Assembly: GCA_963971285.1 (NCBI GenBank) | Contig: OZ020260.1 | Coordinates: forward strand, 10,264,798-10,328,797 | Reading direction: 5' to 3' | DNA length: 64,000 bases | Source: Astropecten irregularis | Lineage: Eukaryota > Echinodermata > Asteroidea > Paxillosida > Astropectinidae | In this document: positions 53,202 to 64,000 of the stretch, one piece after another | Position numbering within the stretch: the stretch's first letter is position 1 | Layout: each line of letters opens with the position of its first letter | Position numbers and translations under genes: made by a program | The notes under the pieces: model-generated | Told to the model about the DNA's origin: nothing | Seen by the model: the letters and a program-made list of their open reading frames with translations, nothing else | Databases searched by the model: none

Positions 53202-53740
53202 AGTGAAATGATTTCTCGACAGTTGGTGTAGGCTCATCAGGTATTGTACATGTACATATAGCGACAGCCGTGGAAATAATGCATCTGAGCTGTTGCTCTG
53301 TAGGTTGACGATATTGAGCTTGGGCTGTGAACGTTCCTATGGCAACTTACCATATTCGATTTTCGCCATTTCCGTTTTGAAATGGTAGTGACAAAATTTC
53401 ATATGCAAGTAACTGTGTGTGCTATGAGATTCAGTGACCGTGTAATGATCTGCATGAAATTATATGCTAAATTCCTTGGAAACAACAAACCTTTATTGGG
53501 GAAAATGTATATCTCCGACGTTCCAATCCACCACGATTGTCTTATATTCTTGTTATTATTCAAGACAACAATAAGAATAATAAGCATATTACATGGATTA
53601 GGATCGTTGCAAATTTCATAAAAATTACTCCGCATTACATTTTGAGCAGTTGTATTTAATTTACTCTTTTTTTACCATCAAAATGTGTTGCATTTGGTTG
53701 CGAAACGATGCTAACATTTCTCAACGGTTGAGAGGATCAG

Positions 53741-54190
53741 AACATAGTATCTGACGTTTTGCATGCGGTGAAATATTGCCTTCTTTTTTCAATGCACTGA
53801 TTTTCCATTTCAGTGTAATTATAATATTTTGTCTAGCTGCGCTATATGAAGCACTGCAGGTTTCTATGACAGCTTTCTTCGGTAGGATGACATTCAGCTT
53901 GGTGTACACTTCTAAATTGGTTTCTGGGATACATTAGACGCCATCCACGCTCTGATTGAATTTTCGCTTCAATTCTTTTGACAGGAAATTGCGGCCGTCA
54001 GCATAATTTATCGAAACATACTAGAGATGCACAGTCATGGTGGTGCCTCATACCTGTGTGTGTTGACGAGGCTATGGAAGTGATGTATTTTTTCCAGTGG
54101 TACATGTATAAATTTCCGATATATGCAATAGACAGCAATGAGCAATCAGATACGGGTCAGATATGGTCATCTGTTTCCCAGATGGACTGA
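53741..54190. repeat. Upstream DNA of gene B, duplicated upstream of gene C
   Basis: GTGAAATATTGCCTTCTTTT, CATCCACGCTCTGATTGAAT, GACAGGAAATTGCGGCCG and AGATGCACAGTCATGGTG recur in order at 62085-62515. Likely holds the promoter and possible 5' UTR exons of both genes. Confidence 0.85.
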
Positions 54191-54231
54191 TGGACAAATA
54201 AACAAAATTGAATACCTCGAAATGAATAGGG

Positions 54232-54545
54232 GGCATAGGTGGCAAGTGCGTTAGGCACTCGCCTCTCACCAATGTGGCCCGGGTTCGAATCCGGCCTGGG
54301 TCATATGTGAGTAGAGTTGTGCGTTGGTTCTCTCCTATGCTACGAGGGTTTTTCTCCAGGTGATCCGGTTTTCCTCCCTCCACAAAAATCAAACACTTTC
54401 GATCTCAGGCTGTGCTCCGTGATCATATATGAGTTGATGTGGCTGGCTGCCAAAGGGCGCCCATGAAAGCCTGCTACTCGGTCACGTGTAGCACCATCCT
54501 TCTTAATTCAGCACCCCAGCTGCCAATAAGGATGATTAGCCTCCC
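54232..54545 (+). mobile_element. tRNA-derived SINE
   Basis: Head with A box (TGGCAAGTGCGTTAGGCACT) and B box (GGGTTCGAATCCGGC), then a body with TTGGTTCTCTCCTATGC, GGTTTTTCTCCAG and CCGGTTTTCCTCC, a core seen in many invertebrate SINEs. Confidence 0.75.
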
Positions 54546-55920
54546 AAATTATTATTGGCTTTTCCGCATAGTTGCGGAAAAGCTATACTGTTTGTTAAGA
54601 TTTTTTTTCTTTCTTCTTCTTCCTTTTTTTCCCAGGGCCCATAGACTTTGCACACGTTTTATTCTCCAGGACTTTTTTGCCATTAAACTTTATTTCACAT
54701 AGTTCAAAGTTTGTATAGGCATAGTACATACAGCATAGATGTGCCCGCGTGAATTACGTCATGATGACGTCATCAGGTGTCATGTGATAAGGTATTCAAA
54801 TTTAATAATAAAAATCTTTAAAAATCAACAAAAAATCAACCGTTTGAGATATTAAGTTCATTCTTTCGCCAAATATCAATGTTAGGCTCGGTCTTTCTTT
54901 CTGACACATTGCTTGACCTATGTGACCTCTACTTCCGGTCAAACAGGAAGTAGCTCCCCATTTAAAAGTGGTAAGAGCTAGGATCATGATTCTTTCACCA
55001 AATATCAATGTTAGGCTAGGTCTTTCTTTCTGACACATTGTCTGACCTCTGTGACCTCTACTTCCGGTCAAACAGGAAGTAGCTCCTCATTTAAAAGTGG
55101 TAAGAGCTAGGATCATGATTCTTTCACCAAATGCCAATGTTAGGCAAGGTCTTTCTTTATGACACATTGTTTGACCTCTGTGACCTCTACTTCCGGCCAA
55201 ACAGGAAGTAGCTCCTCATTCAAAAGTGGTAAGAGCTAGGATCATGATTCTTTCACCAAATGTCAATGTTAGGCAAGGTCTTTCTTTATGACACATTGTT
55301 TGACCTCTGTGACCTCTACTTCCGGCCAAACAGGAAGTAGCTCCTCATTCAAAAGTGGTAAGAGCTAGGATCATGATTCTTTCACCAAATATCAATGTTA
55401 GGCAAGGTCTTTTTTCGTGACACATTGTTTGACCTCTGTGACCTCTACTTCCGGTCAAACAGGAAGTAGCTTCTCATTTAAAAGTGGTAAGAGCTAGGAT
55501 CATGATTCTTTCACCAAATATCAATGTTAGGCAAGGTCTTATCTTTGTGATATATTGATTGACCTCTGTGACCTCTACTTCCGGTCAAACAGGAAGTAGC
55601 TTCTCATTTAAAAGTGGTAAGAGCTAGGATCATGATTCTTTCACCAAATATCAATGTTAGGCAAGGTCTTATCTTTGTGATATATTGATTGACCTCTGTG
55701 ACCTCTACTTCCGGTCAAACAGGAAGTAGCTCCTCATTTAAAAGTGGTAAGAGCTAGGATCATGATTCTTTCACCAAATATCAATGTTAGGCAAGGTCTT
55801 TCTTTGTGACACATACATATATGTAGATCTAATGTTGCATGGATTCATAAATTGATTTTTAAAACATGGAGCGGAAAAGCTCTATGCTCTGTTGCAGACA
55901 GACATAGAATCTCTAGTTAT
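54546..55920. mobile_element. Element with 129-bp central tandem repeats, copy 1
   Basis: Starts near TTGGCTTTTCCGCATAG, an inverted hairpin with TTGCGGAAAAGC. Ends near GAGCGGAAAAGCTCTATGC and GAATCTCTAG before (TTA)n. A CTAG end before T suggests Helitron/Helentron type (inference). Part of a 2.7-kb block missing from the gene C copy. Confidence 0.6.
54857..55815. repeat. 129-130-bp minisatellite, about 7.4 units
   Basis: The word GGATCATGAT recurs at 54981, 55110, 55239, 55368, 55497, 55627 and 55757. Each unit has the near-palindrome CTTCCGGTCAAACAGGAAG. Confidence 0.95.
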
Positions 55921-56245
55921 TATTATTATTATTATGAAACCGTGTATTGCAATGCATATAGAATGAGCCGTTATTGAGGATAAATTAACATGGCTTCTAC
56001 TCCTTCTTCGTGGATGTTGCAGTGCATGGAAACCACTGCTGGGACTTACCGAATAATGAATCTTCTGACTAACCGTGAATTTAATGGTTATTTATATACG
56101 AATGGAAGTCCCTGCGGTTAATATGAAAATTTAGTTTTATCCCAACTTTACAGAAAAGCTATCAACACCAAACAAAGCTTGTCATGCATTAATAAATGAT
56201 GCATGTGACATAAATGTCGTTGATAATGCAGGTAGAGTTTTTATT

Positions 56246-56890
56246 AGCTTTTCCGCATAGTTTTTTTCCCACGGCCCATAGACTTTGCACACGTTTTATT
56301 CTCTGCGCCACTTTTGTCATTTAACTTTGTTAGACATAGTTCAAAGTTTGTATAGGCATAGTACATACAGCATAGATGTGCCCGCGTGAATTGCGTCATG
56401 ATGACGTCATCAGGTGTCATGTGACAACATATTTGAATTTAATAATAAAAATCTTTAAAAATCAACAAAAAAACAACCGTTTCAGATATTAAGTTCATTC
56501 TTTCACCAAATATCAATGTTAGGCTAGGTCTTTCTTTGTGACACATTGCTTGACCTCTGTGACCTCTACTTCCGGTCAAACAGGAAGTAGCTTCTCATTT
56601 AAAAGTGGTAAGAGCTAGGATCATGATTCTTTCACCAAATATCAATGTAAGGCTAGGTCTTTCTTTGTGAAACATTGTTTGACCTCTGTGACCTCTACTT
56701 CCGGTCAAACAGGAAGTAGCTCCTCATTTAAAAGTGGTAAGAGCTAGGATCATGATTCTTTCACCAAATATCAATGTTAGGCAAGGTCTTTTTTCGTGAC
56801 ACATTGTTTGACCTCTGTGACCTCTACTCTCCGGTCAAACAGGAAGTAGCTTCTCATTTAAAAGTGGTAAGAGCTAGGATCATGATTCCA
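56246..56890. mobile_element. Element with 129-bp tandem repeats, copy 2 (3' truncated)
   Basis: TTAGCTTTTCCGCATAG and CCCATAGACTTTGCACACG as in copy 1, then about 3 units (GGATCATGAT at 56618, 56747 and 56877). Confidence 0.75.
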
Positions 56891-57004
56891 GAAGAGTAAT
56901 TTCCATGGTTTAATATAAAACCCCAATCACCCTCACTACCGCCGGTGAGTCAGTCAAAAAAGACCTACTTGTACCATTTTGTAGTTTAAATGATTCAACA
57001 TTGA

Positions 57005-58110
57005 AACAACAATAGAACTAAAGGAACAATCTTGACAACAGCAACACAACAAACAGACCAACCAGAAATAGAGTCTGAATAAGGGAACAATGAAACCGAT
57101 GCTTGACTTTTCTTAACTGGTGTTTTATTTTCTCTTAAGTCAACATATAACATTGGATTTGACAATAAATTGCTGTACTTCTTTTATTTATTGATTCAAA
57201 TTTATAATGCTAATAAAAATGAAAGGTGCAATACTAATAAAAAGATTTAAAGGAAAAAAAGAGCAAAATAAATAAATAAATAAATAACAAGTAAAACCAA
57301 AAATACAATCTAGAGTTTTCAATGCTGTGGGTAACTTACACCACTTTGCTTTACCAAATAACAATTTAGTTTCGGTCAGTACTTAAATCATCTTAAGCTA
57401 TTCACAAGAAAAGTTAACATAAAAAATATCATAAAGATTGAAAGTATTGAAATTAACAATTACAAAACGACCATAGATTATTTGTTTGTGAACCAAAATT
57501 TACGCTGTATTTCTCTTATCAGGTCAATTGACAAAATTTCACCTGTTACAAGATTAGATATATGGCTGATTTACAATGTTATCTTTGGCCAATAACACCT
57601 GTTTTAAAAATTGATTTCATAAATCTGGTTCATATAAAATCACAGCTGCATAAGATGCTTACATTTTAAGTTTTACATGTTTTTTGTTATAAAGTCAATT
57701 CTTACCGAAAACACAAACTGTACTTACTAAACTGCTTTAAATAATACAATGCTAAAAGATGAGGCAGAATGAATACAAATTCAGAAAAGTATGAGAATGT
57801 ATTATTATATTGTAGAAATGTAAGTATCGAAATAAAGGTTATATATAATACATTCTACCAAGACGTCAAAATATATTGTTCTCTCCTTGTAATTGGTGTA
57901 TGGCGAATGTGCAAGGTCTTTTGTACATACTCAAACTCGTACAACTCGTACTCCATTACAAAAAAAAAAACAAATTTGGCTCTAAAATCTACAACAATGA
58001 ACCAAAATATTTCATAAGTCAAATTTCTTAAAATATTTACAATGATAAATTTAATTATTGTTTTGATTTTGATACAACGTGACGACATAATAATATTATG
58101 CACTCAGAGA
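57005..58110. repeat. Duplicated far-upstream block (gene B side)
   Basis: GGGAACAATGAAACCGATGC, TTCTCAATGCTGTGG-type words, CATCTTAAGCTATTCAC, CATAAAGATTGAAAGT and CTAAAATCTACAACAA recur in order at 62580-63610. Confidence 0.8.
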
Positions 58111-59120
58111 AATAAACGTTTGTCCCGTTATTAACCAATAATTGAACAGCATCTTAGCAGGGTATGCCTCATGGCGGGTTTTCTTGGTCCTTTTTGCTAC
58201 ATCTTAGAAGCTGTAAATATAATAGTTATGGCTTTTACCTGATTAAAGCTCAGTTTTTGTTTTGCCTTTGCTTTGCTTTTCAATCAATAATAATATGAAG
58301 TATTATACTCTGAACTCGTTGCCAGTATCGGTTTTAATATTTGTTACTTGAAAATGATATTGAAAACGCATGCCGATGTTTCAAACGGGGAATTTATTTG
58401 CAAAACAGTCAATATTTAATTTTTTACATCCATGTCAGTGATTAATATCTTCAAATAAGTACTGCTATATACGAAACTTGATTAAATATATTCTTACGCC
58501 ACTTTACAAGTCTAATTGCTGAAAACATTGTTAAATTACCTTATAATCAGAGATACGTGCACTAACGCTATTAGCGTTACGAAGTAAAATGTACATTTAA
58601 CACATATTAAAAACACAAAGCCTGAAAAATAATAACTGTTCCTGTTTCAAGAAACGTTTAGTGGTTTTTATGTAGAATTTAGTTTTATACTTAACTTGAC
58701 ATCCATTTATGAATAATGTCAGCTTATTAAAAACAAGAAACAATCAGAGGCTTAGTCGGTAATCCGCGGACTAATGACGTTACCATTTGCATATTGCAGC
58801 AGCACATACCACGTGTCGCGTGGATACATGTTGTTTTCATATTTCCGTGGTAATTTGCCATTACTGGACCATTCAATCTTCACAAGTTGAACAGATAATG
58901 AATATTCATTAACTTGCAAATTACACTGATTGGTGAACCAGATTATTACAATGGAGTTTGTTTGTATCTTAAGGGCTTAATATTTCAATCACAGAATCTT
59001 TCAGGATTCGTTTCCGCGAGAAATTCTTAAGCTTTTGGCCAATTTGATTATTTCATGATGACAATAAGTAAAGTAAAGAAAGTAAGAAAGTCAAATCGCG
59101 TCAACAGATCATATTACTGT
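58110..59120. other. Downstream of gene C, nothing recognised
   Basis: AT-rich. A TTTATT (minus-strand AATAAA) near 58393 could be a poly(A) signal for gene C, but it is distant. Confidence 0.35.
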
Positions 59121-59127
59121 CAGTTAC

Positions 59128-59271
59128 TTACTCCTTGCAGCCGATGAGCTCAATGCGCATTGATGGCCAGTTGTTGTAAGCAGTGGGCCTAATGCGGATA
59201 TAGCGTGCATGGATCGGCTTGGCAAACGTGCTGGTCACTGGGGTAGTTTGGTCGCTGTTACCAGTGAACGT
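59128..59271 (-). CDS. Gene C exon 4 (F5/8C end)
   Basis: After ATTTGCAG: TFTGNSDQTTPVTSTFAKPI, HARYIRIRPTAYNNWPSMRI, ELIGCKE, TAA. Confidence 0.92.
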   Translation of the reverse strand, partial: TFTGNSDQTTPVTSTFAKPIHARYIRIRPTAYNNWPSMRIELIGCKE

Positions 59272-62039
59272 CTGCAAATATATGATCATTATGGGAGAAA
59301 AGAAATTAGGAACATTTGGAAACATTCTAGTAAATGTCACAGAAAAATTATAATATTAAAGCTTCCACTATACAGTGTGTCCTTCCAAAAAAAACGATAC
59401 CCATTTTAAACATAGGCCTTCTATGGAAAGAACAAATCTGTTGCATTTACTGTCAAAGTCAATTTTCTACCATTACAATAAGTGGCAATGTTGGTTATCT
59501 AGAATGGATTGCATTGGAATTGGGTCAGAATATGCCCAGTGAGAGAGTGAAAGGAATAGGCCTAGACTGCAAATGAAATACCTGGAAATAAACCAGTTAT
59601 TTTTATAATTTTTTTATAATGGGTATCTTTTTTTTTAGACACACTGTCGAGCATGTTATCTATGAATCTTAATGACTTCGCCTTCAAGTTACGATGGGTG
59701 CATTATCATAATAAGTTCCCTGCAAATTCCATGTACATCACTCTGAATAAAGTTTAAAACAATTTCATTTTAAACTGTTATTCCTTTCCATCTGAACTCA
59801 ATGAGGCCCATTGATTCCTGAATATGTCTTGATCATGGTGTAAATTCAATGATTAACATTCTCATATGCAAAACCTGTGTGAGATCTGTGCTCGAGGTCG
59901 TCATGAGTAATCCTATCAATGTTTGTAAATCTTCACCTACCTGTGCGTCATTCACATTGGTGTCATCAGTCACATACTGCCAGTTAGTATCATCATCACT
60001 GTACTGCACCTGGTAGGCAGTGACATACTGGACATAAGGGCCTTCTCTCCCCTGTATGATAACTCCTTCAACCTTTGTCAGATCACCCAAGTCCACCTGA
60101 AACCAAGGGGCTACTTTGTTTCCATCATCAGCGCACCACGCGCCGGCCATGCTGATGCCGGCCTGGTTGTTCAGCCGGCCGTCGCTCGTTGCGCAGTCCT
60201 GGTGTGTAGTGGATGCTGTGATACTTGAATCTGGAATGCTTCCACCTTCCGCTCCAAGTGGATCGCCACACAAATCTGTTATTCCTCCGGAAAAAAAAGA
60301 TGTATGGAATGATAATCATTAAACCAATAAACAATAAATGTAACACATCGACGCAATCTCGGTTGATCACTATACGACTGTTTTCATAGTCTATAGTTTT
60401 CATTGCTTATAGTATTAAGCCATGCCACATTAAAAGTCCTTTGAAGTGACCGTTTTGCTTTAATAATGGGTTGGTAAAAGAACGTTAACGTGTTCAGTTT
60501 AATTAAAAAGCGGAACCTGTTCGTGGTAGGTGTGGTTAAGTTGCAAGTTACTGAAGACAGATGGGGGACAAGGTTTCATAATTATTTTATGTCGCAAAAG
60601 AAACAACAAATGTAAGTTCGTATCGAAGTATTTTAAACAAAAGGCCTACCTTTAGTGCAGTTGAGCAACTTCCGAATCTCCACTGGATCGTCACTCAGCA
60701 GAAAAGTGTCATAGTACGTCACTTTGAAAGGTCTGCACGGGGTCCGGGTATTGACTGAGCCCATTTGAACCTTGGTGCACTGACAGGGGTCCTCTATCGG
60801 GATGACCCAGCGGTATTTGTTGTGAGAGTCGGGGTCAGGCTCCTGACCGATGGTGCACAGCATAGCTTGACGGGGAAATACGACATAGGGGTAGGTTTAC
60901 TTATTGTAGAAAAGAGTATACAATTCCATGAAGATTAAGCTGACCAAGATTAGCAATAATATTCAATATGAATTTGATGAAACTTATTACTCAAGGATAT
61001 TTGATATTACAAACAACCAAAGCGTGTACCTTACCAATGATAAATTGAACGAATGAATTTGCTTTTAACGTATTTTTGCCTGACAGTGAGTTTGTGGTTT
61101 GGTTGGTTAGATTTGGAATTCGTTGAAAACAAAAAGAAAGACCAGCATTCACTGAAAGATTGTTAGTTGGATACTACCTTCAATTATATTTTCATGTGAT
61201 CAACATGATTATAGGCCTATACAATGAATTCCCTTAACTAAGAAATGCCAATCTGCATCATTTGCTTTTCATAAAATAGGAAGAATACGCTCTTTCATAG
61301 ACAAAAACACAGCAGAACGTCCAGTTCATGCATTTGTCATGTGTCACATAGATTTTTGCAATAGTTTACTTCAAGGGTTACCAGTTCGGCAAATACAAAG
61401 ATTGCAAATTATCCAAAACTCAGCTGCTCGGTTAGTTTCCCGTTGCAGTAAACACCAATCTATATCTTCTGTCCGGCAGAATTTACACTGGCTACCAGTC
61501 CATTCTCGCATAAAATTTAAGATACTTTTACTTGCATATCAATGCTTCCATAACCTTGCTCCATCATATTTAGTTGAATTACTTAATCTGTATAAACCTG
61601 TAAGAAATGTACGCTCGAGTAAGCAAAACCTATTAATTGTTGTACCACAAGCCATTACTAAGACTTATGGTGAGCGTAGCTTCACTTATGCTGCTCCTGT
61701 TTTATGGAACACTCTCCCAGCTTCTATGAGGTCCATAAATTCAATAGAAGACTTTAAATCTAACCTAAAGACCTATTTATTTAATATGTCCTTGTAATTT
61801 TCCTGAATCATGTATGTACAGCAACTTTCTGTTTTTTTTTCTCGTCTAACTTTCTAAGCGCATAGAGACTTGCTCCGCAATGTGTTATGCGCTCTATAAG
61901 AACTGTTTATTATTATTATTATTATTATTATTAACATGAACAGAGTCACAAACTGAAGTCCTCTTGATTACTTACCATTTATTCCAGTTGCCAGCACCGC
62001 AATCACGAGAATTGCAACGGTTTGCAGCAGAATTTCCAT
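59128..62039 (-). CDS. Gene C: secreted domain-X + discoidin (F5/8 type C) protein, 4 exons
   Basis: Exons 61976-62039, 60650-60865, 59941-60275 and 59128-59271 join in frame (759 nt, 252 aa plus TAA). Signal peptide MEILLQTVAILVIAVLATGI (1-21); domain X (22-93); F5/8 type C domain (94-250) with CGDPLGAEGGSIPDSSITAS, APWFQVDLGDL, EGVIIQGR, AYQVQYSDD, ARYIRIRPTAYNNWPSMRIE and closing ELIGC, whose Cys normally pairs with the first. Such domains bind glycans, phospholipids or matrix proteins. Secretion is likely; no membrane segment. The end is ambiguous: the stop codon overlaps a perfect donor (GGA|GTAAGT), so the gene may continue into unseen exons. A LINE fragment sits in intron 1 and a MITE in intron 3. 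Confidence 0.85.
59371..59648. mobile_element. MITE with ACAGTGTGTC ends
   Basis: ACAGTGTGTCCTTCC and AAACGATACCCATT on the left, AATGGGTATC and AGACACACTGT on the right. In intron 3 of gene C. Confidence 0.85.
59941..60275 (-). CDS. Gene C exon 3 (F5/8C, N-terminal two thirds)
   Basis: 335 nt, phase 1 in, phase 0 out (CACAG|GTAGGT). GAWCADDGNKVAPWFQVDLG and EGPYVQYVTAYQVQYSDDDT are classic discoidin strands. Confidence 0.93.
60650..60865 (-). CDS. Gene C exon 2 (domain X)
   Basis: 216 nt, phase 1-1. Differs from gene B exon 2 at only a few residues, mostly near the start (LCTIGQEPDPD against VCYMGKEPDPN). Acceptor GTCAAG is unusual but aligned; donor AAAG|GTAGGC. Confidence 0.87.
61262..61932 (+). 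pseudogene. CR1-type LINE 3' end
   Basis: Open frame with IDFCNSLLQGLP, LQIIQNSAARLVSRCSKHQS, LHWLPVHSRIKFKILLLAYQ, APVLWNTLPASMRS and KSNLKTYLF, stop at 61795-61797. Then TTATGCGCTCTATAAGAAC and a (TTA)n tail. Inserted in intron 1 of gene C; absent from gene B. Confidence 0.9.
61976..62039 (-). CDS. Gene C exon 1 (signal peptide)
   Basis: 21 codons plus one base, donor ATG|GTAAGT. Hydrophobic core TVAILVIAVLA. Confidence 0.87.
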
Positions 62040-62059
62040 GCTGAAATTATTTCCAGAGG

Positions 62060-62520
62060 AACAGAAAGTATGCGACGTTGCCCCTGCTGTGAAATATTAC
62101 CTTCTGTTTTTCAATGCTATGATTTTTGCATTGCATGCAGTGTGATTATAATATTTCATCTGACTGCGCAATATGATGCGCTGGTGGTTTATATGGCAAC
62201 TTCCTTCGGCACGATGACATTCTGCTTGGTCTACCAAATATTGGCTTCGGCAATACACTGGACGCCATCCACTCTCTGATTGAATTTTCGCTTCAATTCC
62301 TTTGACAGGAAATTGCGGCCGCCAGCACACTTAATGGAAATATACCAGAGATGCACAGTCATGGTGTTGCCTCATACCTGTTTGTGTTGTCGAGGTTATG
62401 CAAGTGATATACATTTTGCAGTTGTTGTAATGGCTGATATATGCAACAAACTGCTAAGAAAAAACAGATACGGGTCAGCTATGGCCCTCTGTTTCCCAGA
62501 TGGATCAATGGACTTCAGCC
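62060..62520. repeat. Upstream DNA of gene C, duplicated upstream of gene B
   Basis: Counterpart of 53741-54190, here directly next to the start codon. The gene B copy has about 540 extra bases at 53205-53740. Confidence 0.85.
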
Positions 62521-62579
62521 AGTCAGTCAGTCATTAAGAGCTAGCTTTAGAAAACAAACTCTACAATCTTAACAACAGT

Positions 62580-63610
62580 GAATAAGGGAACAATGAAACC
62601 GATGCTTGACTTTTCTATACCACCACAGTGGTCTTTTTTATCTCTTGTTGTATAAGGTAACATTGAAAATTGACAATTAATGATGTACTACTTAAAAAAA
62701 TAAAAAATTAACAAGAAAAATAATTAAAAAGGGAAAAAAGGGAAAACAGAGAAAAAACCACAGGTAAAATAACAAACAATTAATATAGGGTTCTCAATGC
62801 TGTGGTTTACTTGCATCACGACTGTATGTTGCCAAATACATGTAACAATCTAGTTTCGTTCTTTTGGTAGCATCTTAAGCTATTCACGAAAAAAATAAAT
62901 AATATCATAAAGATTGAAAGTTTAAAATTCTTAATCACAAAAGGACAACAGATTATTTGTTTGTGAATCACATTTAAGCTGTATTTCAAGTATTTTCAAT
63001 GCAAATTTTTTTTCGTTCGTTCTTCAGGTTTACAGAGTAGATATAGAACTCATTAACAATATAATATTTGATTTTCTTTTTCAAATGACATGGAAGAAGA
63101 AAGAATTTAGTTGTTTCAAATTTGTCAAAAATTTTTACGGGTAACACATATTTATAACTACATGAATCTTTTACAGAGATCACAACTCGGTCAAATGCGT
63201 AGAATTCGAATTTTACAGATCTATTTTCTATTGCACAAAGTTAATACTCAAGTCAATTGTACTGACAACACAAGCTGTATGCTCTAACCAAAATTAATTA
63301 ATTAATAATACAGATTCAGGAAATTAGGGGTTTATATAAATATTCTTAAAATAAGAATCAAAATTAAAGGTATATAATCGTCAAAACGTCAAAATATCAC
63401 GAATAAATAAATAGGCAAGATTCTCTCATAAAATTCCTCTGAAGCATTTGCGAGGTCGTTTTACGTTATTCTTAAGGTCATTATTCCCAAAACAACTACA
63501 GAGAGAGTTGTCAGAGACAATTGCCCTAAAATCTACAACAACAAAATAACAAAGTAAAATTGTTTAAAGTACTCATATTAGTCCATTTAAATAAACGTAC
63601 AATTGACATT
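62580..63610. repeat. Duplicated far-upstream block (gene C side)
   Basis: Counterpart of 57005-58110, separated from the start codon by about 540 bp instead of about 3.8 kb. Confidence 0.8.
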
Positions 63611-64000
63611 TATACAACGTGCCGACATGCACTGTATGGTTCATTTTGATTGCGAAATATGGAAATACTTCCTTCAAGGTTTTAGCATTTGTACTGATAA
63701 TAATAAGATTCAATCTAAATCACGAAGTAATATTTATGGAAACGAAACGCTTCAGAACAAGTACAATCATGCAATTGACTATCAACAATATGTGGCGTGA
63801 CGGGGTTTGGGTCGGCCCTTTTCCTGTCCTCGGTTCAACACTCTGGATTCGGATTTTGATTTCATTCCATCACCTAAAATGTTTTGTATTTTCACTGAAT
63901 CAATGCTGTCTTCTTTTCTTTACCAGAAATATCCACTTCAAAGCTATAGCCAAGTCTTCATTACAATATTTAAAAACAAATTGCGCGTAGTGCAATTCAA
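63610..64000. other. Window end, nothing recognised
   Basis: The longest ORFs here show no family motif and no splice-bounded exon. Confidence 0.4.

Noticed and set aside
54802-55071. Minus-strand ORF with repeated TGSRGH blocks
   Set aside because: Produced by the 129-bp minisatellite.

Overview
The window is invertebrate animal nuclear DNA from a draft assembly: a 200-bp run of N, intron-split genes with GT/AG borders, very dense short transposons, tRNA-like SINE pieces and CR1/L2-type LINE fragments. The frequent TAGGCCTA-type words and the gene content (secreted EGF and discoidin mosaics) suggest an ambulacrarian, probably an echinoderm. That assignment is inference. All host genes found are on the minus strand. 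I assembled them by hand from exons whose splice phases agree.

Layout. (1) 128-5199: a complete seven-exon gene for a CIMIP2B/FAM166B-type ciliary microtubule inner protein. (2) 5.2-10.7 kb: intergenic, full of short inverted-repeat transposons. (3) 10722-36159: gene A, an eight-exon secreted cysteine-rich protein with one full EGF, two half-EGF exons, a short 'SC' cysteine module and a distinct C-terminus. Its large introns hold most of the repeats and a local tandem duplication that copied one half-EGF exon. (4) 38643-40568: a long 5'-truncated LINE reverse transcriptase ORF on the plus strand. (5) 41119-43147: only the last three coding exons of alpha-spectrin (EF-hand end), with a 5-base deletion and a partial exon duplication. 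(6) 43733-53201: gene B (signal peptide, unknown domain 'X', half-EGF, SC module, further Cys-rich exon). A 1.1-kb transposon full of perfect 18-bp palindromes sits inside its SC exon. (7) 59128-62039: gene C (signal peptide, domain X, F5/8 type C/discoidin domain). B and C share their first two exons and several kb of upstream DNA, so they are a recent segmental duplication.

The most unusual content is a pair of foldback-type elements (31159-35125 and 47201-48324). Both carry tandem arrays of perfect palindromes at a 21-bp period near both ends, both have 6-bp target duplications, and both have an end reading TATGG. Each insertion can be checked against an interrupted reading frame: the first splits a LINE ORF, the second splits the SC exon of gene B. 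A widespread MITE (at least 13 copies) has TTAA target sites, shown by LINE frame continuity at 35.15-35.45 kb. The single assembly gap falls where a second copy of a ~97-bp-arm hairpin element would begin.

Genes A, B and C are built from mostly phase 1-1 exons that can be shuffled, and they look like one young, evolving family of secreted, probably extracellular-matrix or surface proteins. Their function cannot be read from the sequence.
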